Positions 53,301 through 62,228 are shown, counted from the stretch's first letter. The stretch: DNA of 64,000 bases from Mycobacterium intermedium (GCF_002086275.1 NZ_MVHT01000002.1:62001-126000), one strand, 5' to 3'. Translations and numbers: made by a program. The notes: generated by a model from the sequence alone, not told the origin.

Positions 53301-53679
53301 ATTGCAGACCGCGTTCGCCGAATCGCCCTGGGCGGCCCGCACGCCCATTGCCATCGAGGTGCCGTTCGAAATGCCGATAGGCGACACCGTGGTACGCGGC
53401 CGCATCGACGCGGTGTTCGCCGACTCCGACGGGGGCGCCACCGTGGTGGACTGGAAGACCGGGGAACCGCCGCGAGGGGCGGAAGCCATGCGCCAGGCCG
53501 CTGTCCAGCTCGCCGTGTACCGGCTGGCGTGGGCGGCGTTGTGCGGCTGTCCTGCTTCATCGGTGCGAACCGCCTTCTACTACGTGCGCAGCGGAACCAC
53601 CGTTGTCCCCGATGGTCTGCCGGAGGCCGACGAGTTGGCCGCGCTACTGGCTGACTCCAGTCGCCCCCTCGACGGCTGA
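50368..53679 (+). CDS. adnB: AdnAB helicase-nuclease subunit AdnB
   Basis: A 1,103-residue partner of AdnA and its main motor. UvrD-family motifs: Q (TDEQAAVIAAP), I (AGAGAGKTETMAARV), Ia (FTRKAAGQL), II (LLDEYQD), III (GDPIQSIYGWRGA), V-VI ([20 protein letters not shown]). The C-terminal nuclease has VVDWKTGE and QLAVYRLAW. The start GTG 50368 is coupled to adnA; the frame open upstream of it lies in adnA. It equals Rv3201c. Confidence 0.94.
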   Translation: MSTPTSKAATRYSPSELASALGLFPPTDEQAAVIAAPPGPLVVIAGAGAGKTETMAARVVWLIANGYAEPGQVLGLTFTRKAAGQLLRRVRSRLARLAGIGLGPVRPADCESSGSPVVSTYHAFAGSLIRDYGLLLPVEPDTRLLSETELWQLAFDVVNGYDGELRTDKTPTAVTSLVLRLWGQLAEHLVDTTQLRDTHIELERLIHTLPAGPYQRDRGPSQWLLKLLATQTERAELVPLLDALHWRMRAEKVMDFSAQMASAARLAATFPQVGQDLRNRYRVVLLDEYQDTGHSQRVALSALFGGGVDDGLALTAVGDPIQSIYGWRGASATNLPRFTTDFPLSDGTPAPTLELRTSWRNPPRTLTVANAISAEARRRSVAVRELRARPDASPGTVRCALLPDVQAEREWIADHLQAEYRRATADGASPPTAAVLVRRNADAAPIADALQARGIPVEVVGLAGLLSIPEVAEVVAMLRLVADPTAGAAAMRVLTGPRWRLGASDLAALWRRARALIGTPAVTESATPESIAMAAGADADTACLADAIFDPGPPDEYSDAGYQRIGALAAELTALRGHLDHSLPDLVAEVRRTLGVDCEVRARTAVSGEWAGAEHLDAFADVVASYAERTMSSGSTHEPTVAGLLAYLDVAAVVENGLPPAELAVARDRVQVLTVHAAKGLEWQVVAVAHLSGGTFPSTASRSSWLTDPGELPPLLRGDRASVGALGIPVLDTSTVTNRKQLSDKISEHRGHLDQRRIDEERRLLYVAVTRAEDTLLVSGHHWGSTGMKPRGPSAFLCELKDIIDRSTAAGDPCGVVEQWAPEPAEGERNPLHDNVVEAVWPVDPLAARRDDVERGARLVLEAMAADSPEVGGEHADSEGWIADVDALLAERARAAQPPTVTLPSQLSVSGLVELARDPASARRLVHRLPTRPDPHALLGNAFHSWVQQFYGAELLFDLGDLPGAADAEVGDNEELAALQTAFAESPWAARTPIAIEVPFEMPIGDTVVRGRIDAVFADSDGGATVVDWKTGEPPRGAEAMRQAAVQLAVYRLAWAALCGCPASSVRTAFYYVRSGTTVVPDGLPEADELAALLADSSRPLDG

Positions 53680-53740
53680 CCGTGGTTACATGTTGTCGTG
53701 CATGTCTGGTGCGCCGAGGTCGAACCGGTGACGGATTTCC

Positions 53741-54811
53741 GTGGCGAAAGGTAGCTGGCGGCGGCTGAGGCGGCTGGACGAGCGATTGACCGTCCAGCCC
53801 AGCTATGCGCTTGTCGGCGTGCTGCGCATTCCCCAGGGTCAAGCCGGCCCCGTGCGGATCATTACGCGGCGGATCACCATTGCCGTGGTCGCCCTGCTCG
53901 TTGCCGCCGTGGTTGTGTACCTCGACCGCGACGGCTATCGCGACGCGCAGGGTGACCGGCTCAGCTTCCTCGACTGCCTCTACTACTCGGCGGTGACGCT
54001 GTCCACGACCGGTTACGGCGACATCACCCCCATCTCCGAGTTCGCCCGCACGGTCAACATCTTCGTCATCACGCCGCTGCGTATTGCATTCCTGATCTTG
54101 TTGGTCGGCACGACCTTGGAAGTTGTCACCGAAACGTCCCGACAGGCACTGAAGATCCAGCGATGGAGGAGCAAGGTGCGCAACCACACCGTCGTCATCG
54201 GCTACGGGACCAAGGGCAAGACAGCCATCGCCGCCATGCTCGGCGACGAGGCGGTCCCCGGAGACATCGTCGTGGTCGACACCGATCGGGCAGCGCTGGA
54301 CCGTGCTGCGGCCGCCGGGTTAGTCACCGTGCACGGTGACGCCACCAAATCCGACGTGCTCCGACTTGCCAGCGTTCAGCATGCGGCCGCGATCATCGTG
54401 GCCACCAGTCGAGACGACACCGCGGTGCTCGTCACGCTGACGGCCCGCGAGATTTCGCCTCAGTCGAAGATCGTGGCTGCTATCCGAGAGGCCGAGAATC
54501 AACACCTGCTACGGCAATCCGGGGCGGACTCCGTGGTGGTCTCTTCGGAAACGGCCGGTCGGCTGCTTGGCCTGGCCACCACCACGCCCAGCGTCGTGGA
54601 GATGATCGAGGACCTGCTGACGCCGGATGCCGGTCTCGTCATTGCCGAACGCGAGGTCGAGCCGAGCGAGGTCGGTGGATCCCCGCGGCACTTGCGCGAC
54701 ATCGTGCTGGGTGTGGTGCGCGACGGCAACCTGTTGCGCATCGATTCGCCCGAGGTGGACGCCGTCGAGGCAGGCGATCGCTTGCTGTACATCCGCACCC
54801 CGGGGCATTAA
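53741..54811 (+). CDS. Potassium channel with RCK domain (Rv3200c-like)
   Basis: A 356-residue ion channel of the two-helix plus RCK type. After a membrane helix (about 45-67) comes the selectivity filter TTGYGD near residue 90 in a pore loop and a second helix (about 105-125). The cytosolic TrkA-N domain starts HTVVIGYGTKGK with the NAD-binding fold, followed by a TrkA-C domain (VVRDGNLLRID). The start is GTG 53741. The nudC region follows directly. Confidence 0.9.
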   Translation: MAKGSWRRLRRLDERLTVQPSYALVGVLRIPQGQAGPVRIITRRITIAVVALLVAAVVVYLDRDGYRDAQGDRLSFLDCLYYSAVTLSTTGYGDITPISEFARTVNIFVITPLRIAFLILLVGTTLEVVTETSRQALKIQRWRSKVRNHTVVIGYGTKGKTAIAAMLGDEAVPGDIVVVDTDRAALDRAAAAGLVTVHGDATKSDVLRLASVQHAAAIIVATSRDDTAVLVTLTAREISPQSKIVAAIREAENQHLLRQSGADSVVVSSETAGRLLGLATTTPSVVEMIEDLLTPDAGLVIAEREVEPSEVGGSPRHLRDIVLGVVRDGNLLRIDSPEVDAVEAGDRLLYIRTPGH

Positions 54812-54813
54812 GT

Positions 54814-54894
54814 GGCGACCGAAAGCGCGGCGGAGCCGGGTGCATCGGGTCGCCACCAGACGGCGCCGGCGACCGAAAGCGCGGCGGAGCCGGG
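54814..54894. repeat. 27-base direct repeat at the nudC 5' end
   Basis: Two perfect copies of a 27-base sequence, starting GGCGACCGAAAGCGCGGCGG, lie at 54814-54840 and 54868-54894. The period is 54 bases, a multiple of three. Each copy ends GGAGCCGGG, which can act as a ribosome site, just before the GTG at 54896. The duplication makes the gene start ambiguous. Confidence 0.85.
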
Positions 54895-54895
54895 C

Positions 54896-55819
54896 GTGAA
54901 CTTTCAACTCAGAGAAACGCCGCTGCTGTCGCGGGTGGGCGCAGATCGGGCGGATCAACTGCGCACCGACATCGAGGCGGCGGCCGCGGGATGGGCGGAC
55001 GCGGCGCTGCTACGAGTGGACTCCCGCAATCAGGTGATGATCGCCAACGGACGGGTGGCGCTGCAGCCGGCCGCCGCGTTGGGCGACAAGCCCCCGCCCG
55101 AGGCGGTGTTCCTGGGCCGCATCGAGGGTGGCCGACATGTGTGGGCCATCCGCAGCCCTCTTGAGCCGCCCGATGATCCCGATGCGCGACCCGAGGTGGT
55201 GGACCTTCGTCGGCTCGGCAAATTCATCGACGACACCACCAGCCAATTGGTGGCCTGCGCAACGGCATTGCTGAATTGGCATGACAGCTGCCGATTCAGC
55301 GCCATCGACGGGACGCCGACGAAGCCCGCCCGAGCCGGTTGGTCACGGGTCAATCCCATCACCGGGCATGAGGAGTTCCCACGCATCGACCCGGCCGTGA
55401 TCTGCCTGGTACACGACGGCGGCGACCGGGCGGTGCTGGCGCGGCAAGGTGGGTGGCCACCGCGGATGTTCTCGCTGCTGGCCGGATTCGTCGAGGCCGG
55501 CGAATCGTTCGAGCTGTGCGTCGCCCGCGAGATCCGCGAGGAGATCGGCCTGACCGTCCGCGATGTGCGCTACCTGGGCAGTCAGCCGTGGCCCTTTCCG
55601 CGCTCACTCATGGTCGGTTTTCACGCGATAGCCGACCCGGACGAGCCGTTCTCCTTCAACGACGGCGAGATCGCCGAGGCCACCTGGTTCACCCGTGACG
55701 AGGTGCTCGCCGCGCTGGATGCCGGCGATTGGACCAGTAGGTCGGACTCGAAACTGCTTCTGCCCGGATCGATTTCGATTGCCCGCGTGATCATCGAGTC
55801 CTGGGCCAGGCGCGACTGA
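54896..55819 (+). CDS. nudC: NADH pyrophosphatase / NAD decapping enzyme NudC
   Basis: A 307-residue Nudix hydrolase that cleaves NADH and NAD-capped RNA. The Nudix box lies in GFVEAGESFELCVAREIREE (about residues 197-218), followed by the NudC-type QPWPFPRSLM motif. The zinc ligands present in E. coli NudC are not visible. I start at GTG 54896 (VNFQLRETPLLSRVG), close to Rv3199c; GTG 54812 would add 28 residues of repeat-encoded sequence that has no counterpart that I know. Confidence 0.88.
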   Translation: MNFQLRETPLLSRVGADRADQLRTDIEAAAAGWADAALLRVDSRNQVMIANGRVALQPAAALGDKPPPEAVFLGRIEGGRHVWAIRSPLEPPDDPDARPEVVDLRRLGKFIDDTTSQLVACATALLNWHDSCRFSAIDGTPTKPARAGWSRVNPITGHEEFPRIDPAVICLVHDGGDRAVLARQGGWPPRMFSLLAGFVEAGESFELCVAREIREEIGLTVRDVRYLGSQPWPFPRSLMVGFHAIADPDEPFSFNDGEIAEATWFTRDEVLAALDAGDWTSRSDSKLLLPGSISIARVIIESWARRD

Positions 55820-55829
55820 GCGCCAGGCT

Positions 55830-56468
55830 TCACTTGACTCGGTCGGTGACGACCTGAAGCACGTCGCTCGCGATCCGCTCTGCGGGCTCGATACCCACCA
55901 CGCCGACCGATATCAGCACCGCATTCTTGGCGCGGTAGAAGTGGCTCCAGCCCTGGTCGGTGATCCGCACGGTGGTGGCGTCGGACTTATCCACCTTGAA
56001 GTCGTAATGGGGGTCGTGCAAGTCGACGCACGCCTGCAGCGACGACAGCAGCCGGTCCAGCGCACTGCGCGCTGTCCGCTCGTCCGGGTATATCGCTACG
56101 GCTTGGCTGACGGAGCCGACGAGTGCGCTCCCGCCCGGATCGATGTCGTCGGAGACGCCGCTGTAGCCGGCGCTACGGAACTCGTTCCAGCCGCCCGCAA
56201 ATGTCACATCACTGGTGCCCGCCGCCCGGCACGGACCGGGCGCATTCAAGTCTCCCGGCGGCGGATTACGCATGGTTTCGCGGCCATGCGTGGTCAATTC
56301 GTCGTAATCGGCAATGCGCCGCACGTCTTCCACGCTGACGATCAGCGCATCGATGCCCGTGGCTTGCGGCGTTGGATTCGGGTTGGCGGCGGTGCTGTCG
56401 TGAGAGCACGCCGGGATCACAAACACCGCGCAGCACGCAACGAACGCCGACCTGGCCGCACCTAGCAC
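55830..56468 (-). CDS. Lipoprotein with PknH-sensor-like domain
   Basis: A 212-residue exported lipoprotein. The signal peptide ends in a lipobox VIPACSHD (Cys21). The mature part has the PknH_C-like/LppH layout, with cysteines in GPCRAAG and LQACVDL that are expected to form disulfides, and the repeated hydrophobic strands of that fold. It starts at GTG 56468. Its role is probably ligand binding at the outer membrane face. It is convergent with nudC. Confidence 0.8.
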   Translation of the reverse strand: MLGAARSAFVACCAVFVIPACSHDSTAANPNPTPQATGIDALIVSVEDVRRIADYDELTTHGRETMRNPPPGDLNAPGPCRAAGTSDVTFAGGWNEFRSAGYSGVSDDIDPGGSALVGSVSQAVAIYPDERTARSALDRLLSSLQACVDLHDPHYDFKVDKSDATTVRITDQGWSHFYRAKNAVLISVGVVGIEPAERIASDVLQVVTDRVK

Positions 56469-56512
56469 TGAACCGCCGAACGGGCGCGCCGCCCGAATAA
56501 GCCTCAGTCCGG

Positions 56513-56767
56513 TCAGCCGGCGACGTCCGCCAGCTTGGCCTTGACTTGGGCCGCGCTCGGGTTGGTCAACGTTGATCCGTCGGCGAACTTCACCGTCGGA
56601 ACCGTCCGATTGCCGCCGTTGACCGAGCCGACGAATTCCGCTGCCTCGGGGTCTTGCTCAATGTCGACCTCGTCGTAGGAGATCCCGTTGGCCTTGAGGG
56701 CTGTCTTGAGCCGAAAGCAGTAGCCACACCAGGTGGTCGAGTAGATGGTGAGCGCAGCGTTGGTCAT
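56513..56767 (-). CDS. mrx1: Mycoredoxin-1
   Basis: An 84-residue glutaredoxin-fold protein with the active site TWCGYCFRLK (Cys14 and Cys17). Mycoredoxin reduces mycothiol-mixed disulfides, with mycothiol disulfide reductase as backup. Other signatures are TVPTVKFADG (cis-Pro) and the C-terminal helix. It equals Rv3198A and lies beside uvrD2 as in M. tuberculosis. Confidence 0.93.
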   Translation of the reverse strand: MTNAALTIYSTTWCGYCFRLKTALKANGISYDEVDIEQDPEAAEFVGSVNGGNRTVPTVKFADGSTLTNPSAAQVKAKLADVAG

Positions 56768-56899
56768 GACTGGTTAACGTAGCCTCTTAACTATTCATTC
56801 CGACAACGCATCCGGCTCGGCGGTCGTGACCGGGCGGCCGCGTAACCGCGCGGCGACACACCGAGCTTGTCGGTCGTCGCTGCCAGTATGAGGGACAAG

Positions 56900-59005
56900 A
56901 TGGACGCCATGCCGTTGGTCGCCGACCCCTTGACCGCCGAACTGGACGACGAGCAGCGCGAAGCCGTGCTGGCTCCGCGCGGCCCAGTCTGCGTGCTGGC
57001 GGGCGCTGGCACGGGCAAGACCCGCACCATTACGCACCGCATCGCACAACTCGTCACGGCTGGTCATGTCGCCGCCGGGCAAGTGCTTGCGGTGACGTTC
57101 ACTCAGCGCGCGGCGGGGGAGATGCGCTCCCGGTTGCGTTCACTCGACATGGTTGCGCAATCCGGCGTCGGCTCCGTGCAGGCGCTCACCTTTCACGCCG
57201 CGGCGCACCGCCAGTTGCGGTATTTCTGGCCCCGCGTGGTCGGTGACACGCGGTGGGAGCTGCTGGACAGCAAGTTCGCGGTGGTGGCCCGCGCCGCCAG
57301 CCGCTGCCGGCTGAACACCAGCACCGACGACGTGCGGGACCTGGCCGGCGAAATCGAGTGGGCCAAGGCGTCATTGATCGGCCCCGAGGACTACGCCAGC
57401 GCCGTCGCCGCGATCAGCAGGGACACTCCGATGGAGGCGGCCAAGATCGCCGACGTCTACGCCGCGTACGAGGCGCTCAAGGTCCGCGACGAGGCCGTCA
57501 CATTGCTCGACTTCGACGACCTGCTGTTGCACACGGCGGCCGCGATTGAAAACGACGCCGCGGTGGCCCAGGAGTTCCGGGACCGCTACCGCTGCTTCGT
57601 CGTCGATGAGTACCAGGACGTCACGCCGTTGCAGCAACGCGTCCTGTCGGCGTGGTTGGGGGAGCGGGATGACCTCACCGTCGTCGGCGACGCCAACCAG
57701 ACCATCTACTCCTTCACCGGCGCTTCGCCCCGGTTCCTGCTCGACTTCTCCCGCCGGTTCCCGGACGCGACGGTGGTGCGACTGGAGCGTGACTACCGCT
57801 CGACCCCTCAGGTGGTGTCACTGGCCAACCAGGTGATCGCGGCTGCGCGGGGCCGTGTCGCCGGCAGCAAGCTGCGGCTTTCCGGTCAGCGCCCTCCCGG
57901 CCCGGCCCCGTCGTTCCACGAACATCCCGACGAGCCCACCGAAGCCGCCGCCGTGGCGGCGTCGATCGCGCGGCTTATCGAGGCCGGGACACCGGCGGCC
58001 GAAATTGCCGTTCTCTACCGGGTCAACGCGCAGTCCGAGGTGTACGAGGAGGCGCTGACCGAGGCCGGTATCGCCTATCAGGTCCGCGGCGGTGAAGGCT
58101 TTTTCACCCGCCAGGAGATCAAGCAGGCTCTGCTGGCGCTGCAGCGCGCCGCGGAACGAGGAGTGGACGGACCCTTGCCGCAGGTCGTCCGCGGGATCCT
58201 GGAACCGCTGGGACTGACCGCCGACGAGCCCGTCGGCACCCGCGCCAGAGAGCGCTGGGAGGCGCTGACCGCACTCGCTCAACTCGTCGACGACGAGGTG
58301 GCCCAGCGTCCGCAGCTCGAACTGCCCGGTTTAGTGGCCGAGTTACGCACCCGCGCCGACGCACGCCACCCACCGGTGGTGCAGGGCGTCACGCTGGCTT
58401 CGCTGCACGCGGCCAAGGGTTTGGAGTGGGACGCGGTGTTTCTCGTCGGATTGGTCGACGGCACGCTACCGATTTCGCACGCGTTGGCCTACGGACCCGA
58501 CAGCGAGCGCGTGGAGGAAGAGCGCCGCCTGCTGTACGTCGGAATCACAAGAGCGCGAGTGCATTTGGCGCTCAGTTGGGCGTTGGCGCGGGCGTCGGGC
58601 GGGCGGCAGAGCCGCAAGCCGTCGCGGTTCCTCAACGGCATTGCCCCGCAGACGCGCATCGAGGCCGCACCTGCCAAGTCTCGCCGCAGCAAGGGCACCC
58701 CGACGCGCTGCCGGGTGTGCAACAAGGACCTGACCACCCCGGCGGCCATCATGCTGCGGCGCTGCGAAACGTGTGCCGGCGACGTCGACGAGGATCTGTT
58801 GCTGCGACTCAAGGGTTGGCGCACCGAGATCGCCAAGGAACTGAAGATGCCTCCCTACATCGTGTTCAGCGACAACACGCTGATCGCGATCGCGGAGATG
58901 CGGCCCACCGACGAGGCTGCCCTGATCGCGATCCCCGGCATCGGCGCGCGCAAGCTCGAACAGTACGGCGCCGACGTGCTCAACCTCGTCCGACAATCCC
59001 GCTGA
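56900..59005 (+). CDS. uvrD2: ATP-dependent DNA helicase UvrD2
   Basis: A 701-residue SF1A helicase. Motifs: Q ([11 protein letters not shown]), I ([10 protein letters not shown]), II (VVDEYQD), III ([12 protein letters not shown]), V-VI ([19 protein letters not shown]). Unlike UvrD1 it has a tetracysteine zinc region (CRVCN ... CETC) and a C-terminal HRDC domain ([14 protein letters not shown]). I chose ATG 56900 because AGGGA lies just before it and the length fits the known 700; the frame is open to 56867. Confidence 0.93.
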   Translation: MDAMPLVADPLTAELDDEQREAVLAPRGPVCVLAGAGTGKTRTITHRIAQLVTAGHVAAGQVLAVTFTQRAAGEMRSRLRSLDMVAQSGVGSVQALTFHAAAHRQLRYFWPRVVGDTRWELLDSKFAVVARAASRCRLNTSTDDVRDLAGEIEWAKASLIGPEDYASAVAAISRDTPMEAAKIADVYAAYEALKVRDEAVTLLDFDDLLLHTAAAIENDAAVAQEFRDRYRCFVVDEYQDVTPLQQRVLSAWLGERDDLTVVGDANQTIYSFTGASPRFLLDFSRRFPDATVVRLERDYRSTPQVVSLANQVIAAARGRVAGSKLRLSGQRPPGPAPSFHEHPDEPTEAAAVAASIARLIEAGTPAAEIAVLYRVNAQSEVYEEALTEAGIAYQVRGGEGFFTRQEIKQALLALQRAAERGVDGPLPQVVRGILEPLGLTADEPVGTRARERWEALTALAQLVDDEVAQRPQLELPGLVAELRTRADARHPPVVQGVTLASLHAAKGLEWDAVFLVGLVDGTLPISHALAYGPDSERVEEERRLLYVGITRARVHLALSWALARASGGRQSRKPSRFLNGIAPQTRIEAAPAKSRRSKGTPTRCRVCNKDLTTPAAIMLRRCETCAGDVDEDLLLRLKGWRTEIAKELKMPPYIVFSDNTLIAIAEMRPTDEAALIAIPGIGARKLEQYGADVLNLVRQSR

Positions 59006-59025
59006 GGCGCATTTGCGCAGGTCAG

Positions 59026-59063
59026 AAAATCGGTTGTGGTGAACAGCCGCGACCGTTTACCCT
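59026..59063 (+). promoter_or_regulatory. WhiB7-autoregulated promoter
   Basis: AAAAT (59026-59030) sits exactly 3 bases before the -35 box TTGTGG (59034-59039), and TACCCT (59058-59063) is 18 bases later. An AT-rich block 3 bases upstream of the -35 is the known signature of WhiB7-activated promoters. It drives the leader and whiB7. Confidence 0.6.
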
Positions 59064-59129
59064 CGAAGGCACACTCTGCCAGCGCGTAGCTGAAGGCTGG
59101 CATCAGGCAAACGAGAGGAGGCGGCCACG

Positions 59130-59306
59130 GTGATCAACAGCGACATCTTCGGTGTAGGCGCGGCCGGTGCGCCCTCTCGCTGGGTAGGTGCGATGACGGC
59201 CAATGCCGCCCATGCCGCCGTGTCGGCGGCTCGGTCGGCCAGCGCCAAGCACCGTGCCGCCGCGACTGACGCGTTCCGTGAACAGGGGCCCGACTTAACT
59301 TTGTAA
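59130..59306 (+). CDS. Upstream ORF in the whiB7 leader (58 residues)
   Basis: A 58-codon frame beginning GTG 59130 with GGAGG upstream and ending at 59304-59306. It is Ala-rich (GAMTANAAHAAVSAARSASA). It ends 17 bases before a strong terminator-type hairpin. Regulatory upstream ORFs of whiB7 are documented: poor translation during ribosome stress favours read-through into whiB7. Here the peptide itself is probably not the functional product. Confidence 0.65.
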   Translation: MINSDIFGVGAAGAPSRWVGAMTANAAHAAVSAARSASAKHRAAATDAFREQGPDLTL

Positions 59307-59322
59307 GCCCAGTTTCGCCAAA

Positions 59323-59366
59323 TGGCCACGGACCGGAAGTCACCAGGATCCGTGGCCAAACTTTTG
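59323..59366 (+). terminator. Attenuator hairpin upstream of whiB7
   Basis: Perfect stem TGGCCACGGA (59323-59332) with TCCGTGGCCA (59349-59358), 16-base loop, followed by AACTTTTGG with a short U-run. It lies between the upstream ORF and whiB7, so it fits a transcription attenuator. A second possible hairpin pairs TTTGGGA with TCCCAAA downstream. Confidence 0.75.
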
Positions 59367-59448
59367 GGACCTGAGCCGTTCTCCTCCCAAATCTGGTCCG
59401 GATCACCGAATTGGACAGCCACCAGATTTAGGAAGAGGTGAACAGGAC

Positions 59449-59721
59449 ATGTCGGCCACGACAGTCCCCAGACAGACACAGTCGGTCCGCAAACTGGACC
59501 TGCCGTGTCATGTCGGTGACCCCGATCTGTGGTTTGCCGACACCCCGGCTGAGCTGGAACGGGCCAAGTCGCTCTGCGTGAGCTGCCCAGTTCGCCGTCA
59601 GTGCCTGGCTGCGGCTCTGGAGCGGGCCGAGCCGTGGGGTGTGTGGGGCGGCGAGATCTTCGAGCGCGGCTCGGTGATCAGCCGCAAGCGTCCTCGTGGG
59701 CGTCCCCGCAAGGCCGCATAG
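59449..59721 (+). CDS. whiB7: Transcriptional regulator WhiB7 (intrinsic antibiotic resistance)
   Basis: A 90-residue iron-sulfur regulator that activates intrinsic resistance genes such as tap and erm-type genes in mycobacteria. Ligands: Cys20 (LPCHVGD), then Cys43, Cys46 and Cys52 in LCVSCPVRRQC. The turn is WGVWGGE and the C-terminal AT-hook is RGRPRKAA, which identifies WhiB7 among WhiB proteins. The leader holds a WhiB7-type promoter, an upstream ORF and an attenuator. Confidence 0.96.
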   Translation: MSATTVPRQTQSVRKLDLPCHVGDPDLWFADTPAELERAKSLCVSCPVRRQCLAAALERAEPWGVWGGEIFERGSVISRKRPRGRPRKAA

Positions 59722-59754
59722 ATCGGGTGAGCCTACCGGTGCCGGCCAGCGTGA

Positions 59755-61104
59755 TCAGACGATCGCGCTGGTCGGCTCCGTGAAACCGGGAATCAACTCC
59801 TCCATCAACGCCTTGATCGGCACATGCGCGTCCAGCTGGCACAGGATCGCGGAGACCGAGGCGATGACACGCATCGGAATGGCCAGCTTCGGCGGCAAGT
59901 CCATCTGCCGCGCTGTCTTGATCTGGGAGACCGATCGGTCGAACTGGAACTGGCTCGCCGTCATCCGCTGCAGCCACTTGCGGTTGTAGTGGAAGACATC
60001 CACCTCGACGGGTTCGACGTACTGGCGCAACATCTCGTCGATGTCGCGTACCGACACCTGCTGGCCGCGTTGAATGAACCCGATCTTCTCCATCGTCGGC
60101 AACAGCAGGTCATAGTTCTTATCCCGAGCCAACCGGATGGTCATACCGAGTTCGGGGGGATAGCCGCCGGGCAGCGGCGCCACCGCACCGAAGTCGATCA
60201 CGCCTAGCTTGCCGTCGGGCAGCAGCATGAAGTTGCCGGGGTGGGCGTCGCCGTGCAGCTGTCCCAATCGGCCCGGTGCGTCGAAAACCAGCTCCAGCAA
60301 AAGTGTTCCGACGCGGTCACGCTGCTCGGGCGTTCCGTCCCGGATGATGTGCGACATCGGAATGCCGTCGATCCACTCCTGGATCACCACCTTGGGTGCG
60401 CTCGCCACGACGTGCGGTATCAGGAATCGCGGGTGATCCTGGTATGCCTTGGCAAAGGCGCGCTGGTTGTCGGCCTCCAACCGGTAGTCGAGCTCCATCT
60501 CCGTGCGCTCGATCAGTTCGTCCACAATGCCCTGAATGTCGGCGCCCGGCGCGAGCTGCTTGAACACGCTGACCAACCGCTGCATGGTCTTCAGGTCGGC
60601 GCGCAGCGCCTCGTCGGCGCCCGGGTACTGGATCTTGACGGCCACTTCGCGGCCATCGGACCAGACCGCCTTGTGCACCTGACCAATGCTGGCGGAGGCC
60701 ACCGGCTTGTCGTCGAACTCACTGAATCGCTGGCGCCACTTGGTGCCCAGCTGTGCGTCCAGCACTCGGTGTACCTTGGCCGCGGGCAAGGGTGGGGCGT
60801 CTTTCTGGAGCTTGGTCAACGCTTCCCGGTACGGCTGGCCGAACTGCTCGGGAATGGCCGCTTCCATCACCGACAGGGCCTGGCCCACCTTCATGGCTCC
60901 ACCCTTGAGCTCACCCAAAACGGTGAACAACTGGTGGGCGGCCTTCTCCATCAGTTCGGCGTTGACCTCGTCTTTTGACTTGCCCGTGAGGCGTTTACCG
61001 AACCCAAGTGCCGCCCGGCCGGCCATCCCTACCGGCAGACTTGCGAGCTTGGCGTTACGCGCGGCGCGTCCGCGTTTGATCTCTGACACAGGACCATCAT
61101 CCAT
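59755..61104 (-). CDS. UbiB/ABC1-family atypical kinase (Rv3197-like)
   Basis: A 449-residue ABC1/ADCK-type kinase-like protein. Signature motifs are the KxGQ region GAMKVGQALSVME near residue 75, the Ala-rich loop ASASIGQVHKAVW near 140, the catalytic HGDAHPGNFML near 285 and DFGAVAPLPGG near 305. Family members support isoprenoid-lipid (quinone) metabolism. I use ATG 61104; GTG 61089 (VSEIKRG) matches the M. tuberculosis start better and is a real alternative. Confidence 0.88.
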   Translation of the reverse strand: MDDGPVSEIKRGRAARNAKLASLPVGMAGRAALGFGKRLTGKSKDEVNAELMEKAAHQLFTVLGELKGGAMKVGQALSVMEAAIPEQFGQPYREALTKLQKDAPPLPAAKVHRVLDAQLGTKWRQRFSEFDDKPVASASIGQVHKAVWSDGREVAVKIQYPGADEALRADLKTMQRLVSVFKQLAPGADIQGIVDELIERTEMELDYRLEADNQRAFAKAYQDHPRFLIPHVVASAPKVVIQEWIDGIPMSHIIRDGTPEQRDRVGTLLLELVFDAPGRLGQLHGDAHPGNFMLLPDGKLGVIDFGAVAPLPGGYPPELGMTIRLARDKNYDLLLPTMEKIGFIQRGQQVSVRDIDEMLRQYVEPVEVDVFHYNRKWLQRMTASQFQFDRSVSQIKTARQMDLPPKLAIPMRVIASVSAILCQLDAHVPIKALMEELIPGFTEPTSAIV

Positions 61105-61184
61105 GACGGCTAACTTGCCTGCGTGATGAACCTGCAACTCTTGCTTTGATATGTCGCAGATCGAGGGCGGCTGAGTAACGCGGG

Positions 61185-62051
61185 TCAGCACGAACACAGC
61201 GGATGCCGGGTCCAGTGGCGCGCCACGATCGAGCCGGCATTGAGGTCGAACTCCAAGGTGGCGTTGAGCGCCGACGGCGGATCGGCGGCCGCCGCCTGCC
61301 CGCGGATGGCCGTGATCACCTGGTTTATCTGACTGAGTGCCAGTGCGGCGGTCGCGAGCAGCGTGGCGCGGTCGGCGACGCCGACGGTGTCACGTAGCTG
61401 CGCGGCGATCGCAGGCCAGGCGGCGTCCCGGTCGGCGCGATGCAGGTCAGCGCACGCCAAGCAGCTTGTTGCACCGGGGATGACCAGCGGCCCCACTAAC
61501 CCGGTGCCGTCACGCACCCGCACGGGAAGGTGCGCGATGCCTGCGTTGTGCAACTCGCGCACCATGCGCGGGTCCGCCACTAGGTAGTCGGACAGGACCA
61601 CCAGGTCCACCCCGGCTGGTGTGACGGCCGCGTGCGACTGGCTGCTGTGCCCGATTCGAGCTCCCGAGCAGCGCAGCGATTCGACGAGCAGGTCCGACAG
61701 CGGCCCGCGCCCGTGCACGCGAATTGACGCCGTCCGCCCGCGGGCGGGCCGGTTACCCGGGGTAACGACACCCGCGCTCACCAGCTGGGCGACCAGCTCC
61801 GCCAGCCCGTCGGCGTCCCCCAGACCGCGGCCGGCCGCCTGACGCTGCAGTTCGTCGATCGGGATCGGCAATCGCATGGACTGCAGCAACGTGGCCAACT
61901 TGGCCGGGGACAGGCCACTTGGTGGACGGACCAGAACCGCACGCCGAGGGTCCCAGCCAACCTGCACGGCGCCGTCGGGTCGCAACAAGATCGGCATAGC
62001 CGGATCGAGTGTGTAAGGCGGGTCCTGCGGCATGACGTGTGACTGTGCCAC
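61185..62051 (-). CDS. ThiF/cyclodehydratase-like protein (Rv3196-like), orphan
   Basis: A 288-residue protein whose middle part resembles the bacteriocin-type (TOMM) cyclodehydratase/leader-binding family: GLVGPLVIPGATSCLACAD followed by LHRADRDAAWPAIAAQL. The C-terminus ends HPLCSC, giving a second Cys pair for a zinc site. No YcaO partner or precursor peptide gene lies nearby. It may act on a distant substrate or as a different peptide-binding protein. Confidence 0.75.
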   Translation of the reverse strand: MAQSHVMPQDPPYTLDPAMPILLRPDGAVQVGWDPRRAVLVRPPSGLSPAKLATLLQSMRLPIPIDELQRQAAGRGLGDADGLAELVAQLVSAGVVTPGNRPARGRTASIRVHGRGPLSDLLVESLRCSGARIGHSSQSHAAVTPAGVDLVVLSDYLVADPRMVRELHNAGIAHLPVRVRDGTGLVGPLVIPGATSCLACADLHRADRDAAWPAIAAQLRDTVGVADRATLLATAALALSQINQVITAIRGQAAAADPPSALNATLEFDLNAGSIVARHWTRHPLCSC

Positions 62052-62228
62052 GCGCCGGGCGTGCGGACTGCTCGGTTATCCACAAGGCCAGGAATTCAGT
62101 ACCGGCTACGGATAATTCAGTACTCGACCACTCATATCGACCGAACGCACCCGCCTTACGTTGCCTGTACCTGGCGGATCGATGACCGCCAGCCGAGTGA
62201 CAAGCAGGGCTCGTCGGAGGTGCACGAC

